A stretch of DNA of 64,000 nt from Halobacillus hunanensis (lineage in GTDB: Bacteria; Bacillota; Bacilli; Bacillales; Halobacillaceae), in contig NZ_FVZB01000006.1 in assembly GCF_900166655.1 (NCBI RefSeq), forward strand, positions 1-64,000, read 5' to 3'. Below the pieces are notes generated by a model. It was not told the DNA's origin, did not search any database, and saw only the letters and a list, made by a program, of their open reading frames with translations. This document shows positions 47,101 to 56,448 of this stretch, piece after piece (positions within the stretch are counted from its first letter, which is position 1; each line of letters opens with the position of its first letter). A program made the translations under genes and the position numbers.

Positions 47101-47337
47101 TTAAAACAGGGGATTTTCTTCCAGGTGCTGATAAATATTTTGCACTAACTCTTCAGGTGTGTCCGCCATTACGCGATCACCATTTACCAATGCATACAAT
47201 CCTTGAGAACAAATGCCGCACTGGCTAAGGCAACCGTATTCTATAACATCAAGGTCCGGGTCTTTTTCAAGCTCTTCCATAGCTTCATCAGCCCCGCTGA
47301 TTAAATTATTTACACAAAATTCAATAATTGGATTCAT
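47101..47337 (-). CDS. yuzB: DUF1450 protein YuzB
   Basis: 78 residues, as in B. subtilis. Cys-rich [20 protein letters not shown] resembles thioredoxin-like ferredoxin ([2Fe-2S]) folds; a first Cys lies at IEFCVNN. Possible Fe-S or redox protein; function unproven. The start is ATG 47337 with GAGGTG upstream. Confidence 0.88.
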   Translation of the reverse strand: MNPIIEFCVNNLISGADEAMEELEKDPDLDVIEYGCLSQCGICSQGLYALVNGDRVMADTPEELVQNIYQHLEENPLF

Positions 47338-47433
47338 CCGCTTCACCTCTTTACCCTGGATGAAACCCCACTAGAATATAATCCTATCACATTATTCATT
47401 AAAAAGACACCATCATACTTACTCATAACAGCC

Positions 47434-47763
47434 TTAAGATAATTCTTGCAAACCATGTTGCTCAAGCACGGCATAAACTGATTTCAAGCGCGGGATCCCC
47501 TCACCGGCCACTTCTCCGTTTACGATGATCAATGGATAGAAAAGCTCGTCATTTAAGATTTGCTGCACATATTCATAGTCTGTCCCATTATGATGCTCTG
47601 AATGAATATCCACATAGTCAAAGTCTACATGCCCTTGTCCATACTTCCGTGTAATAGCTGCTTCCAGCCATTCAAACGTTTCTTTTGATCCTGGTGCGTT
47701 GACACAGCTGGCACACCTTTCTTCTGCACCATAAACTGTTAAGTAAATCTTTTGATTACTCAT
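47434..47763 (-). CDS. yuzD: DUF1462 thioredoxin-like protein YuzD
   Basis: 109 residues. Thioredoxin-like fold with an N-terminal CASC motif in AEERCASCVNAPGSKET and cis-Pro-like region EGIPRLKSVY. Likely thiol/disulfide or metal binding. GGAGGGG precedes the ATG. Confidence 0.87.
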   Translation of the reverse strand: MSNQKIYLTVYGAEERCASCVNAPGSKETFEWLEAAITRKYGQGHVDFDYVDIHSEHHNGTDYEYVQQILNDELFYPLIIVNGEVAGEGIPRLKSVYAVLEQHGLQELS

Positions 47764-47929
47764 CTAAGCCCCTCCATCTCGATGTTAGTCATATACAACC
47801 ATTTTACAAAAGATGATAAAAAAGATAAAATGAAAGTAGTTCTCAATTAAATCATATTTTGAAGAGCCATCCATAGATTTTTAGTTCAATCCGTTTTATA
47901 ATGATCATATCGAAAGGGGACGATCAAAC

Positions 47930-48151
47930 ATGGAAACACAAGTCCAAGAAGTACTAAATAAACTTCGCCCATTTTTACTGCGTGATGGAGGAGATGTAGA
48001 ATTAGTTGACGTTGAAGATGGCATTGTCCGTCTTCGTTTAATGGGAGCATGCGGCAATTGCCCAAGCTCTACCATTACTTTAAAAGCAGGAATTGAGCGT
48101 GCACTTTCTCAGGAAATCCCTGGAATTCATGAAGTTGAGCAGGTATTTTAA
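47930..48151 (+). CDS. nfuA: NifU-like Fe-S scaffold NfuA (YutI)
   Basis: 73 residues, NifU C-terminal domain alone. [16 protein letters not shown] carries the CxxC cluster-binding pair. Carries [4Fe-4S] clusters by family. GGGGA precedes the ATG. Divergent from yuzD. Confidence 0.93.
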   Translation: METQVQEVLNKLRPFLLRDGGDVELVDVEDGIVRLRLMGACGNCPSSTITLKAGIERALSQEIPGIHEVEQVF

Positions 48152-48218
48152 AAAAGTTGAATGGTGTCAACTAACGAGGGTAATACCCTTTCGAAATAGA
48201 ACACCTCATTTTAATGAA

Positions 48219-48255
48219 GACCGCCCATGCAGGAGGCATGGGCGGTCTTCATTAT
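48219..48255. terminator. bidirectional terminator, nfuA / hydroxyacid dehydrogenase
   Basis: AAGACCGCCCATGC / GCATGGGCGGTCTT stem between convergent genes. Confidence 0.9.
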
Positions 48256-48258
48256 TTT

Positions 48259-49224
48259 CTAGTCAACTGCTGTCAGCGGACTTTTCCCTTCTAACACGTG
48301 GAGGGTGTTCTTAAGACTCAACTCCATCATTCTGTATCTGGTTTCGAGACTCGCAGATCCAATATGCGGCAAACAAATCACTTCTTCAAGCGTTAGAAGC
48401 GGATGATCCTCTGAAATCGGTTCTTCTTCAAATACATCAAGTCCTGCTCCCTTAATTTCACCAGACTTTACTGCCTCATAAAGAGCCATTTCATCCATCA
48501 CTTTTCCTCTGGATGCATTAATAAAAATGGCTTCAGATTTCATACTTCTAAAAACATCGGCATTAAACAAATGGTATGTCTCATCTGTCAACGGAACTAA
48601 GGAAACGATAAAGTCAGCCGTGCTGATAAGCTGGTCGAAACTGACATAGTTAAGTCCCAATTCCTCCTCAGCTTTTTGCTTTCGGGTTCTATTATGATAG
48701 AGCACATTCATATCGAAACCATTAGCCCGTTTCGCCACAATTTCGCCTATTCGTCCCATTCCAACTATACCTATTGTCTTATGATGAATATCTGTACCTG
48801 CAAGTAACAGTGGTGACCAATGCTCCCACTTTCCCTGTTTAATCACATCCGCTGCTTCGAGGAGTCTCCTTGCAGCTGCCATTAACAGAGCAAAAGTTAA
48901 ATCAGCTGTTGTATCTGTTAACACATCTGGTGTATTCGTCACCGTGATGCCATTCTTTTTAGCGGCATCGATATCGATATTGTCAAAACCCACCGCTAAA
49001 TTAGCGACAACCTGCAAGGTTTCTGTTTGGTTCAGCAGCGCCTCATCGATGGGGTCACTTAGCATCGTCACTAGTCCATCCGCCTTCTTGGATTCTTCCA
49101 GCAGCTTATTATACTCAACAGATTCTTCAGCACTGTCCCACATGTCAATGTTTAACTTTTCCCTAAAAGGAGCCACCACATCTTCCGGCAGTTTCCTCGT
49201 GATATACACGTACGGTTTATTCAC
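48259..49224 (-). CDS. D-2-hydroxyacid dehydrogenase (glyoxylate/hydroxypyruvate reductase-like)
   Basis: 321 residues, D-isomer 2-hydroxyacid dehydrogenase. Rossmann motif TIGIVGMGRIGEIVAKRANG, catalytic Arg in NASRGKVMDE, Glu in VFEEEPI and His in CLPHIGSA. Best fit is the GhrB/GyaR group; the exact 2-keto acid is unknown. It starts at GTG 49222-49224 behind GGGAGGGG. Confidence 0.9.
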   Translation of the reverse strand: MNKPYVYITRKLPEDVVAPFREKLNIDMWDSAEESVEYNKLLEESKKADGLVTMLSDPIDEALLNQTETLQVVANLAVGFDNIDIDAAKKNGITVTNTPDVLTDTTADLTFALLMAAARRLLEAADVIKQGKWEHWSPLLLAGTDIHHKTIGIVGMGRIGEIVAKRANGFDMNVLYHNRTRKQKAEEELGLNYVSFDQLISTADFIVSLVPLTDETYHLFNADVFRSMKSEAIFINASRGKVMDEMALYEAVKSGEIKGAGLDVFEEEPISEDHPLLTLEEVICLPHIGSASLETRYRMMELSLKNTLHVLEGKSPLTAVD

Positions 49225-49401
49225 TTTATCCCCTCCCTTTCATACATCCTTATAGAATATATTATAAACGAAAATAAACAGGAAAACATATGATGGAATG
49301 CCTGACAGAAATTTTTGATATAATGCAGTTATGGCTTGATCATTTTTCCATAAAACAGAAACATTATGGTACGGTAACTACATGCAAGGAGGTCGATAAT
49401 C

Positions 49402-49914
49402 ATGAGTGGAGAAAATCGAACAATGTCTGTATTAGAGAAAAAAGCAAGAGAATGGCTGATTGAAAGAGGAGTAACCGTAGACGATATGGCCGAACTCGTC
49501 CATTACCTTCAATCGAAATACCATCCAAAGCTAACCATGGAGGAGTGTCGGTTTAACGTAAATCAAGTACTTAAAAAACGTGAAGTACAAAATGCGATCG
49601 TCACCGGGATCCAGCTTGACGTGCTCGCTGAAGAAAAAAAGCTTGAGGAACCGCTTCAGTCCACCATTGAAGTTGATGAAGGATTATATGGAGTAGATGA
49701 AATCATCGCCTTTTCTATTGTAAATGTTTATGGATCCATTGGTTTCACAAATTACGGATATATAGATAAACAGAAACCTGGCATCCTTAAGGCACTGAAT
49801 GATAAATCTTCCGGGGCATGTCATACATTCTTAGACGACATTGTCGGAGCCATTGCAGCGGCTGCTTCAAGCAGACTTGCTCACAGTGCAGTTGGCGAGG
49901 CTGAAGAAGAATAA
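49402..49914 (+). CDS. yutG: phosphatidylglycerophosphatase A-family protein YutG
   Basis: 170 residues, PgpA-like fold without membrane helices (C-terminal DDIVGAIAAAASSRLAH). The family includes low-temperature requirement proteins; the exact substrate in Bacilli is uncertain. AAGGAGG precedes the ATG. Confidence 0.85.
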   Translation: MSGENRTMSVLEKKAREWLIERGVTVDDMAELVHYLQSKYHPKLTMEECRFNVNQVLKKREVQNAIVTGIQLDVLAEEKKLEEPLQSTIEVDEGLYGVDEIIAFSIVNVYGSIGFTNYGYIDKQKPGILKALNDKSSGACHTFLDDIVGAIAAAASSRLAHSAVGEAEEE

Positions 49915-49920
49915 GAAAAG

Positions 49921-49953
49921 TGAAAGTCACGCTCAACGCGTGGCTTTTTTTAA
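49921..49953 (+). terminator. yutG terminator
   Basis: AAGTCACGC / GCGTGGCTT stem followed by TTTTTT. Confidence 0.8.
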
Positions 49954-50031
49954 TAATTTTCTGAAACCTTAAACCTTTTTATTCGTTATATAGCATATAG
50001 TAGTTATAATGACTTTGAAAGGAATGGGGTT

Positions 50032-51588
50032 ATGGCACGTTTTAAGGAAAGTTGGATATGGATTGGCCCGTTATTGATCGTCCTGGTCGGTGTTTTCATC
50101 CTGTTTATCGAAAATTACCAAGAAGTAACCGTACCTCCGAATGAAGAGTGGAGTCGGGAAATTGAACTCGGAATCGCCTCTTCAAACATTGAACCACACA
50201 TTACAAAAACAGATAATGAAAAGCTTTCCATTTCATATGCAACGAGAGAAGGAGTACGCCAGAAAATACTTAACGACACTCATCAAGTCATTGCGGAACA
50301 TACATATGATATTCCGTATAATAAATGGACAGAAACCTATGTAAAGAATGATCACATACTTTATTTTGATTACTATACAATCTATGATGGCAAGACAAAA
50401 GAAAAAGTTACCGACGCATCTCGTTTTATCCCACTCAAAAATAATATAATCTACCAGCAGGGGCCGGATATTTTCATAATGAATCCAGCAACAAAAGCTT
50501 CATCTTCATTATTGACCTTAGCAAGCGATAAAGTTGAATTCAGTGTGTATGAATCTAATTCACAGATCTATTTGATGACACAGCAAACAGACACTTCAGG
50601 GATTGATCTTACTTTTTATCAAGTAAAAGATACTACGGTTGCTAAAATAGCAGAAACCCAATTCAAGACAAAGCCATCTGAGGTAGCAGAAGCTATTCAG
50701 TTCACAATAGAAGACCAGGAGTATTCGCTGTTTCTGCAAACATTCCAGAAACAAAGTATGTCAGGCAAACCAGTTTCACACTATTACTATTCTAAACAAC
50801 CCCTTAATGAGAAGCCACGGTTAGAGGCAGTTACCTTTTCTGACCCGGCAGCCCATCAACCATTAACGGAGGTCTCAGACTTCGAAATGAAATCCGGAAA
50901 TGGGCAAACGACCCTCCTTTTTAAAGGGTATGGATTTACGAAAACAGGTTACCGTGAAGAAGGACAGTTCAACATTTATGAAGCCAGAATTAATCAACAA
51001 GGTGAACCAATCACCACAAGGTTGAGTAATACGCCTAATTCTTCCGCCAATCCAGAACGAATCAATGAAGATGCCATAGTTTGGGTGGATGAACAGGGGG
51101 ATACAAAACGCCTGCTGCTTGCCTCTTCCCATCCTGAAATTATTGAGCAATCTCAGCAGATTTCCGGGGATTATCTTCTCGGTGCATTAGGGAAAACATT
51201 AGGGATGCTTTCTTATAGCTTTTTCGCAATTATCGTGGGAATCATTTGGTATATTTGGCCCTTACTCTTCATTACGGTCATGATGTTTAGCTCAAATAAA
51301 GCCTATGATAGAGATCGGGAATGGATATTTTTCTTAGGGGCCGGTATATACTTGGGAGCCGCTATCGTATTTAAAGATAGTATTTATACGCCTTCTTTAT
51401 TATCACGTACTCCTGAGTATTTAAGCTTTACAGGCAGTTCCATTGTCTATACCCTTGTATTTGCTTTGATCACCTATGTGATTATGCACATAAGCAGAAG
51501 GGATTGGTCAATCACAGTACGCCTTAGTTATTTTGTTGGTGTTCACATTCTATTTGTCACTATATTTTTCGGACCTTACCTTATTTAA
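50032..51588 (+). CDS. 518-residue membrane protein with large outside domain, unknown
   Basis: One N-terminal membrane helix (about 9-27), a polar domain of about 340 residues, then four or five C-terminal helices (about 393-423, 434-451, 467-488, 496-517). The polar domain has short repeated beta-like blocks with YD/WT turns, hinting at a beta-propeller-like structure, but no blade motif is clear. GGAATGGGG precedes the ATG. Single gene with its own strong terminator, placed between yutG and yutF. I do not recognise the family; no catalytic motif is visible. Confidence 0.8.
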   Translation: MARFKESWIWIGPLLIVLVGVFILFIENYQEVTVPPNEEWSREIELGIASSNIEPHITKTDNEKLSISYATREGVRQKILNDTHQVIAEHTYDIPYNKWTETYVKNDHILYFDYYTIYDGKTKEKVTDASRFIPLKNNIIYQQGPDIFIMNPATKASSSLLTLASDKVEFSVYESNSQIYLMTQQTDTSGIDLTFYQVKDTTVAKIAETQFKTKPSEVAEAIQFTIEDQEYSLFLQTFQKQSMSGKPVSHYYYSKQPLNEKPRLEAVTFSDPAAHQPLTEVSDFEMKSGNGQTTLLFKGYGFTKTGYREEGQFNIYEARINQQGEPITTRLSNTPNSSANPERINEDAIVWVDEQGDTKRLLLASSHPEIIEQSQQISGDYLLGALGKTLGMLSYSFFAIIVGIIWYIWPLLFITVMMFSSNKAYDRDREWIFFLGAGIYLGAAIVFKDSIYTPSLLSRTPEYLSFTGSSIVYTLVFALITYVIMHISRRDWSITVRLSYFVGVHILFVTIFFGPYLI

Positions 51589-51591
51589 AAA

Positions 51592-51649
51592 CATACTAAG
51601 ATTAGTGGGTAAAATCATCCGTCGATGACTTACCCACTAATCTTAGTAT
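51592..51649. terminator. bidirectional terminator, unknown membrane gene / yutF
   Basis: Perfect stem of about 20 bp, ATACTAAGATTAGTGGGTAA / TTACCCACTAATCTTAGTAT, with a 17-base loop between convergent genes. Confidence 0.9.
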
Positions 51650-52417
51650 TTATGATTTCAACCATTCATATAAGTCTTTCATTTTATAGGTCGGCTGTTT
51701 TAAGCAGTGTTGAATATCTTTAAAGGATGAAACTCCAGTTTCCACCATTAATGTATCCAGACCAGCATTTATCCCAGCCAGAATATCTGTCTCATAATTG
51801 TCACCGACCATCAGTACCTCCTGCTTTTTTAAGCCAACTTTATTCAAAGCCTGCTCCATGGCAATAGCCTCCGGTTTTCCAACGAAAATTGGCTCCACCC
51901 CCGTGCTGACCGATACTACAGAAGTGATCGCTCCATTTCCAGGAAGCATTCCTCTCTCTGTGGGGATGGCAGCATCCTTGTTCGTACTTATTAACTTCGC
52001 ACCGTTTCGAACATTTAGACAGGCCTCAGCAAGTTTTTCATAAGAAATGTGACGATCAATCCCTATAATTACATAATCCGCTCCATCATTAGTAATCTCG
52101 TGCCCCTCTTTCTCGAGAGCATCATACAGTCCTTCCTCTCCAATCACATATACTTTAGCCTGGGACTTCAAGGAGGTGACATACTTTGCTGTCGCAAGAC
52201 TTGAAGTAAACACTTGATCATCTGCAGCAGGGATGCCCATATTAGTCAACTTCTCCACTACCTGCTCTGGTTTTGCCGACGAATTGTTTGTCAAATACAT
52301 AAAAGGAATCGATTGACCCTGTAGAAAATTAACAAACTCTGCAGCTCCGGGTATTGGATCTTTGCCTCTGTACATGGTTCCATCTAGGTCGATAAAATAA
52401 GCCTTGTACTTTTTCAT
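51650..52417 (-). CDS. yutF: HAD-superfamily phosphatase YutF (NagD type)
   Basis: 255 residues. HAD motif I FIDLDGTMYRG, motif II YLTNNSS, Lys in VGKPEAIAM and motif IV MVGDNYETDILAG. C2-cap NagD group; a broad sugar/nucleotide phosphatase. The start is ATG 52417 (MKKYKAYF); AGGTG lies 8 bases upstream. Confidence 0.92.
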   Translation of the reverse strand: MKKYKAYFIDLDGTMYRGKDPIPGAAEFVNFLQGQSIPFMYLTNNSSAKPEQVVEKLTNMGIPAADDQVFTSSLATAKYVTSLKSQAKVYVIGEEGLYDALEKEGHEITNDGADYVIIGIDRHISYEKLAEACLNVRNGAKLISTNKDAAIPTERGMLPGNGAITSVVSVSTGVEPIFVGKPEAIAMEQALNKVGLKKQEVLMVGDNYETDILAGINAGLDTLMVETGVSSFKDIQHCLKQPTYKMKDLYEWLKS

Positions 52418-52461
52418 TGATTTCACACCTGCTCTCTCAATTTGCTGATATTTTTCTCGTT

Positions 52462-52899
52462 CTATTCCTTTGAGAAAGCACTTACAGGACCTAGCTCGTC
52501 GTTCAAATACTTACGAATCCGACCTGGAAACTGACTAAGCGACCCACTGTTTTGATCCCAAGTTTGCAAAATCGCTTCATGATCAACCATTAAATACTGC
52601 TGTACAACGATTTTACGGAGTTTGATTATTTCTTTATAGTTGCCTAGTTCCTCTTCAGGAAGAACTTTTTCATCCGTTAAAATATCAATGATATCCTCAT
52701 AACTTCCAGGATCACGCATGATAAAACCATCAATCATTTGATTGCCTACATCAATGATAATTTCCACACATAGATGTGTCAGTCTTTCTAAACCTAAATA
52801 GTCGGCAAACGTTTGGAATGAATGCTTCTTTTGTTCAGCTAGTAATGTCTCCATATATAACAATAACTCTTCAATTTTTTTTCGATCAACAAAATACAT
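52462..52899 (-). CDS. yutE: DUF86/HEPN-fold protein YutE
   Basis: 145 residues, all-helical HepT-like (DUF86) domain. The RNase motif of active HEPN toxins (RxxxxH followed by Y) reads RKIVVQQY at 95-102: Arg95 and Tyr102 are kept but the His position is Gln100. No nucleotidyltransferase partner is adjacent. It is therefore probably not an active HepT toxin. The start is ATG 52899 behind AAGGAGGAG. Confidence 0.87.
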   Translation of the reverse strand: MYFVDRKKIEELLLYMETLLAEQKKHSFQTFADYLGLERLTHLCVEIIIDVGNQMIDGFIMRDPGSYEDIIDILTDEKVLPEEELGNYKEIIKLRKIVVQQYLMVDHEAILQTWDQNSGSLSQFPGRIRKYLNDELGPVSAFSKE

Positions 52900-53041
52900 G
52901 ATGTCTCCTCCTTCTAACACTCTTTCACTTAAATAGAATAACACAATTGTCTTTTCATGGGATATTAGGATGTATATTTACGTTTTTATACGAATTCTGC
53001 TATAGTATATAGTGGAATTAAAGGAATCGGAGGCGAACTTA

Positions 53042-54013
53042 TTGGATAGAGAACTTGCATTAGAATTAGTACGTGTAACAGAAGCAGCATCCATAGCTTC
53101 TGCCCAATGGATGGGCCGCGGCGATAAAATGAATGCCGACGATGCTGCTACAACCGCAATGAGAACGATGTTTGATTCAGTTTCAATGGACGGTGTTGTT
53201 GTCATTGGCGAAGGCGAATTAGACGAAGCCCCTATGCTTTACATTGGTGAAGAGCTTGGAGATAAAACAGGGCCTAAGGTCGATATCGCTGTTGATCCTT
53301 TAGAAGGTACTAATATTGTTGCAAAAGGTCATAATAATGCCATGGCCGTTATTGCAGCAGCGGAACGCGGTACTTTGCTTCATGCTCCAGATATGTATAT
53401 GGACAAAATAGCCGCAGGTAAAAGGGCTAAAGGCCTTATACATATCGACGATCCCATAGAACGGACCATTGATATCGTTGCCAGAGCAAATAATAAACGC
53501 ATTGAAGATTTAACCGTTATTATTCAGGAACGAGAGCGTCATCAGGAAATCATCGATCGCATCATTAAAAAAGGTGCCCGTGTTAAGCTTTTTGGAGACG
53601 GAGATGTTGGCGCTTCGATTGCAACATGTCTGCCCCAAACAGGTGTGGACCTTTTCGTAGGGACTGGCGGTGCACCTGAAGGAGTCATATCCGCCGCTGC
53701 CATCAAAAGCCTAGGCGGTGATATGCAGGCTAGACTTGTCCCTCAAAACGATGAAGAAGCACAACGCTGCCAGACTATGGGACTTGAAGATCCTCTTCAG
53801 CACCTTACCTTAAATGATCTTGTCAGGGGTGATGATGCGATCTTCGCCGCTACAGGTGTGACAGAAGGTGAACTGTTAAATGGCGTGAAGTTTCTCGGAG
53901 GCGATCTGGTTGAAACAGACTCGATTGTCATGCGTGCCAAAACACGAACAGTCCGCTTTATTAAAGCCAACCATCACCTGGACCATAAACCACATCTTAA
54001 GTTTGAAAAATAG
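53042..54013 (+). CDS. glpX: fructose-1,6-bisphosphatase class II
   Basis: 323 residues. Gluconeogenic FBPase. Motifs: GEGELDEAPML, VDPLEGTNIVAKG, LFGDGDVGASIAT and GTGGAPEGV. The start is TTG 53042-53044 with CGGAGG upstream; no ATG/GTG with a ribosome-binding site precedes it. Followed at 11 bases by a DUF3055-like gene, likely one transcript. Together with pckA and pgi it covers gluconeogenic steps. Confidence 0.95.
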   Translation: MDRELALELVRVTEAASIASAQWMGRGDKMNADDAATTAMRTMFDSVSMDGVVVIGEGELDEAPMLYIGEELGDKTGPKVDIAVDPLEGTNIVAKGHNNAMAVIAAAERGTLLHAPDMYMDKIAAGKRAKGLIHIDDPIERTIDIVARANNKRIEDLTVIIQERERHQEIIDRIIKKGARVKLFGDGDVGASIATCLPQTGVDLFVGTGGAPEGVISAAAIKSLGGDMQARLVPQNDEEAQRCQTMGLEDPLQHLTLNDLVRGDDAIFAATGVTEGELLNGVKFLGGDLVETDSIVMRAKTRTVRFIKANHHLDHKPHLKFEK

Positions 54014-54024
54014 GAGCTGACGTT

Positions 54025-54291
54025 ATGAGTGATTATCAACTCATGAAAGATGTTACGGAAAATACAACAACCCGCTTTGTTGTATTTTCCGTCGGAGGTC
54101 ACCGATATGAATTAGCCTTCCTACAAACAGAGCACTTTCCTGATCAAACCATGGTTTTAGACCTAAACAAAAATAGATTCGGTCTTTTAGATCACGAAAC
54201 GTTGGATAAACCAAACTATCTTGAACATACATTTCAAATTAATGAAATTGATGCAGAAGAACTTAGAGCAAGGTTACACGAACTCATTTAA
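54025..54291 (+). CDS. DUF3055-like small protein
   Basis: 88 residues. Resembles the DUF3055/SAV0927 family: RFVVFSVGGHRYELAFLQTEH, VLDLNKNRFGLL and YLEHTFQINEIDAEELRARL. Soluble, function unknown. Tightly downstream of glpX with AGGAGC before its ATG. Confidence 0.75.
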   Translation: MSDYQLMKDVTENTTTRFVVFSVGGHRYELAFLQTEHFPDQTMVLDLNKNRFGLLDHETLDKPNYLEHTFQINEIDAEELRARLHELI

Positions 54292-54324
54292 CTAAAGCCT
54301 TCCTCTCTTGGCAGGCTCCACATC

Positions 54325-54362
54325 AAAAAACCGGCATGGTTTCTACACCTTGCCGGTTTTTG
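54325..54362. terminator. bidirectional terminator, glpX operon / yutD
   Basis: AAAACCGGCAtGGT / ACcTTGCCGGTTTT stem between convergent genes. Confidence 0.88.
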
Positions 54363-54364
54363 AT

Positions 54365-54640
54365 TTACTTGACTACTTTTTTCAACACAAAGTAAGCACA
54401 GCCAAAGTTACAATATTCGTATAAATAATCCTCAAGCGTACTTATTTTCGTTTCAAAAGTGGCTTTAGCATTTTGATCATCGTAAAAACCTTTAAGACGA
54501 AGCTGACCGTAGCCCCAATCCCCAACTATAAAATCATATTTACTTAAAATATCACTAAAACGGCCTTCTAATTCTTCCTCATTAAAGCCATCCCGATAAT
54601 TCTCGACGACTTCATATGTTTTCCCAAACAGTTCAATCAC
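54365..54640 (-). CDS. yutD: DUF1027 protein YutD
   Basis: 91 residues, YutD family: EELEGRFSDILSKYDFIVGDW, GYGQLRLKGFYDD and EYCNFGCAYFVLKK. Function unknown. The start is GTG 54638-54640 with GAGGTGA upstream; extensions to 54721 have no ribosome-binding site. Confidence 0.88.
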   Translation of the reverse strand: MIELFGKTYEVVENYRDGFNEEELEGRFSDILSKYDFIVGDWGYGQLRLKGFYDDQNAKATFETKISTLEDYLYEYCNFGCAYFVLKKVVK

Positions 54641-54778
54641 TCGGATCACCTCATACCTTGTCATTAGTGTACCATATTTAAAAACAGTGGTGATAATACA
54701 TCCATAAAAATTTTGTATCATTCCTTAAAAAAAGTCCAACCTAAAAAGTAAGTTGTCATATGAACAGGAGGATTTAAC

Positions 54779-55363
54779 ATGAAAAATTATAGATTAATTA
54801 CACTTATAATGGGACTGACTTTCCTGTTATTAGCCGGTTGTACGGAAGCTCAGAAAGAAGAAGCAAGAGACCAGGGTACGGATGAAGCACTCCATCGAAA
54901 TGAAATGGATGACTATAACGACCGTCCCATGGAAGGACAGGTAGGTTACGTTCGTTATGAAAAAGATCAGCTTGACCAGGACGCGGAACAAAATCAGAAC
55001 TTTAAAGTTAATAAAGAAAAAGTGGCTGACATGATTTCACGCATGATTCTTAAATACGATGAATTTGAAGACGTAGCAACTCTTGTTACTGATGAAGAAG
55101 TTCTTGTTGCTTATCAAGCACCGGAAGGTCAAGATCGGGAGCTATCAGCTGATATAGTGAAAAAGACAGCCTATTCATTAGTTCCAAGCTTTTACCATGT
55201 ATATGTTTCCGATAACCCTTCTGCATTTGGCGATATTCAAAGCTTAAGCAACTCCACAGTTTATGATGATCAATATAATGAAGTGATCGATAACATTATT
55301 CAAAAATTAAAGGAAGCTCCTCAAGGTAAAGAGGACCAGGCTGAAAATACAGATCCATCCTAA
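54779..55363 (+). CDS. yutC: YhcN/YlaJ-family lipoprotein YutC
   Basis: 194 residues. Signal peptide with lipobox LLAGC (Cys21), an acidic linker, then the YhcN/YlaJ domain (ISRMILKYDEFEDVATLVTD, VSDNPSAFGDI). Spore-associated lipoprotein family. AGGAGG precedes the ATG. Confidence 0.88.
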   Translation: MKNYRLITLIMGLTFLLLAGCTEAQKEEARDQGTDEALHRNEMDDYNDRPMEGQVGYVRYEKDQLDQDAEQNQNFKVNKEKVADMISRMILKYDEFEDVATLVTDEEVLVAYQAPEGQDRELSADIVKKTAYSLVPSFYHVYVSDNPSAFGDIQSLSNSTVYDDQYNEVIDNIIQKLKEAPQGKEDQAENTDPS

Positions 55364-55446
55364 TTCTTTCCCTAACTTTTACCAAGCATAAGAGGTTGAT
55401 AGGAAAGAAAGGCTAACTGTACCAATTAATTTGAAGGTGAATAAAA

Positions 55447-56391
55447 ATGAACATTCGTTCTACAGTACTTTTAACCATTGTGATTACAGCTATCTGTCAG
55501 TTGTTCTCTATATATAATGTTTCAGCAAGCGAAGAGTCTGAACGCATGTCCCTTTACAAAAAAACTTCTGCTGTCACCAACATCCCTTGGTATTACTTTG
55601 CTGCTATTGATCAGTATGAGCGGCAAATAAACGAAGAAATTCCCGAGGAAAGAGTAACAGCAATTAAACCTGATCCGTTATTTTGGAAAGGAGTCAAAGG
55701 ACCTTCGCTCTTTTTTCCAGATGGATGGGGAGCCAGCGGAAACGCTGATAAAAAAGCTGACATAACAAATGATGAAGACATTCTTTGGTCCATAGGAAAT
55801 TATATAAAGTCCTATGGTACAACTAAAGACGATATCAGAATAGCTTTATGGAATTATTATAAACGTGATTTAACAGTTCAAACCATTATGAATACGGCCG
55901 AAGTATTTAAAAAGTTCCAGACCGTAGCATTGACAGACCGGGACTTCCCATTGCCTCTTGAAGCCAATTACAGTTATAACAACACATGGGGTGATGCACG
56001 TGGATTTGGCGGAAGACGAATCCATGAGGGAACGGACATCTTTGCTAACAATGGAGTACCTGTAAAATCCACCACTTACGGTGTGGTTGAAATGAAAGGC
56101 TGGAACAAATATGGAGGTTGGAGAATTGGAATAAGAGATATTTATAATATTTACCATTATTATGCCCATTTAAATGGGTTTAAAGATGGTGTCGAGGTGG
56201 GAGACGTAGTAAAGCCCGGAGATGTAATTGGTAGTGTCGGTGCTACTGGTTATGGACCTCCAGGTACCTCAGGGAAATTTCCTCCTCACCTTCATTACGG
56301 CATGTACAAAGATAATGGAAAAAATGAATGGTCATTTGACCCTTATCCTTATTTAAAGAAGTGGGAAAAGATGGATCGAAATTCAAAATAA
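55447..56391 (+). CDS. yunA: M23 metallopeptidase, secreted (YunA-like)
   Basis: 314 residues. Signal peptide (about 1-27), an N-terminal soluble-lytic-like helical region, and a C-terminal LytM/M23 domain (about 185-310). Metal ligands HEGTDIF (His and Asp) and HLHYGMY. Peptidoglycan endopeptidase or a LytM regulator. Follows yutC by 83 bases. Confidence 0.9.
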   Translation: MNIRSTVLLTIVITAICQLFSIYNVSASEESERMSLYKKTSAVTNIPWYYFAAIDQYERQINEEIPEERVTAIKPDPLFWKGVKGPSLFFPDGWGASGNADKKADITNDEDILWSIGNYIKSYGTTKDDIRIALWNYYKRDLTVQTIMNTAEVFKKFQTVALTDRDFPLPLEANYSYNNTWGDARGFGGRRIHEGTDIFANNGVPVKSTTYGVVEMKGWNKYGGWRIGIRDIYNIYHYYAHLNGFKDGVEVGDVVKPGDVIGSVGATGYGPPGTSGKFPPHLHYGMYKDNGKNEWSFDPYPYLKKWEKMDRNSK

Positions 56392-56405
56392 AACTTTATA
56401 AAAAG

Positions 56406-56446
56406 AAGGCCTGGTGCTTCTCATTCAGGAAGCACCAGGCTTTTTC
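56406..56446. terminator. bidirectional terminator, yunA / metS
   Basis: AGAAGGCCTGGTGCTTC / GAAGCACCAGGCTTTTTCT stem between convergent genes. Confidence 0.88.
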
Positions 56447-56448
56447 TT

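Noticed and set aside
52462-52899. HepT toxin of a toxin-antitoxin pair
   Set aside because: No nucleotidyltransferase antitoxin next to it, the RNase His is missing, and the gene sits in conserved core order.
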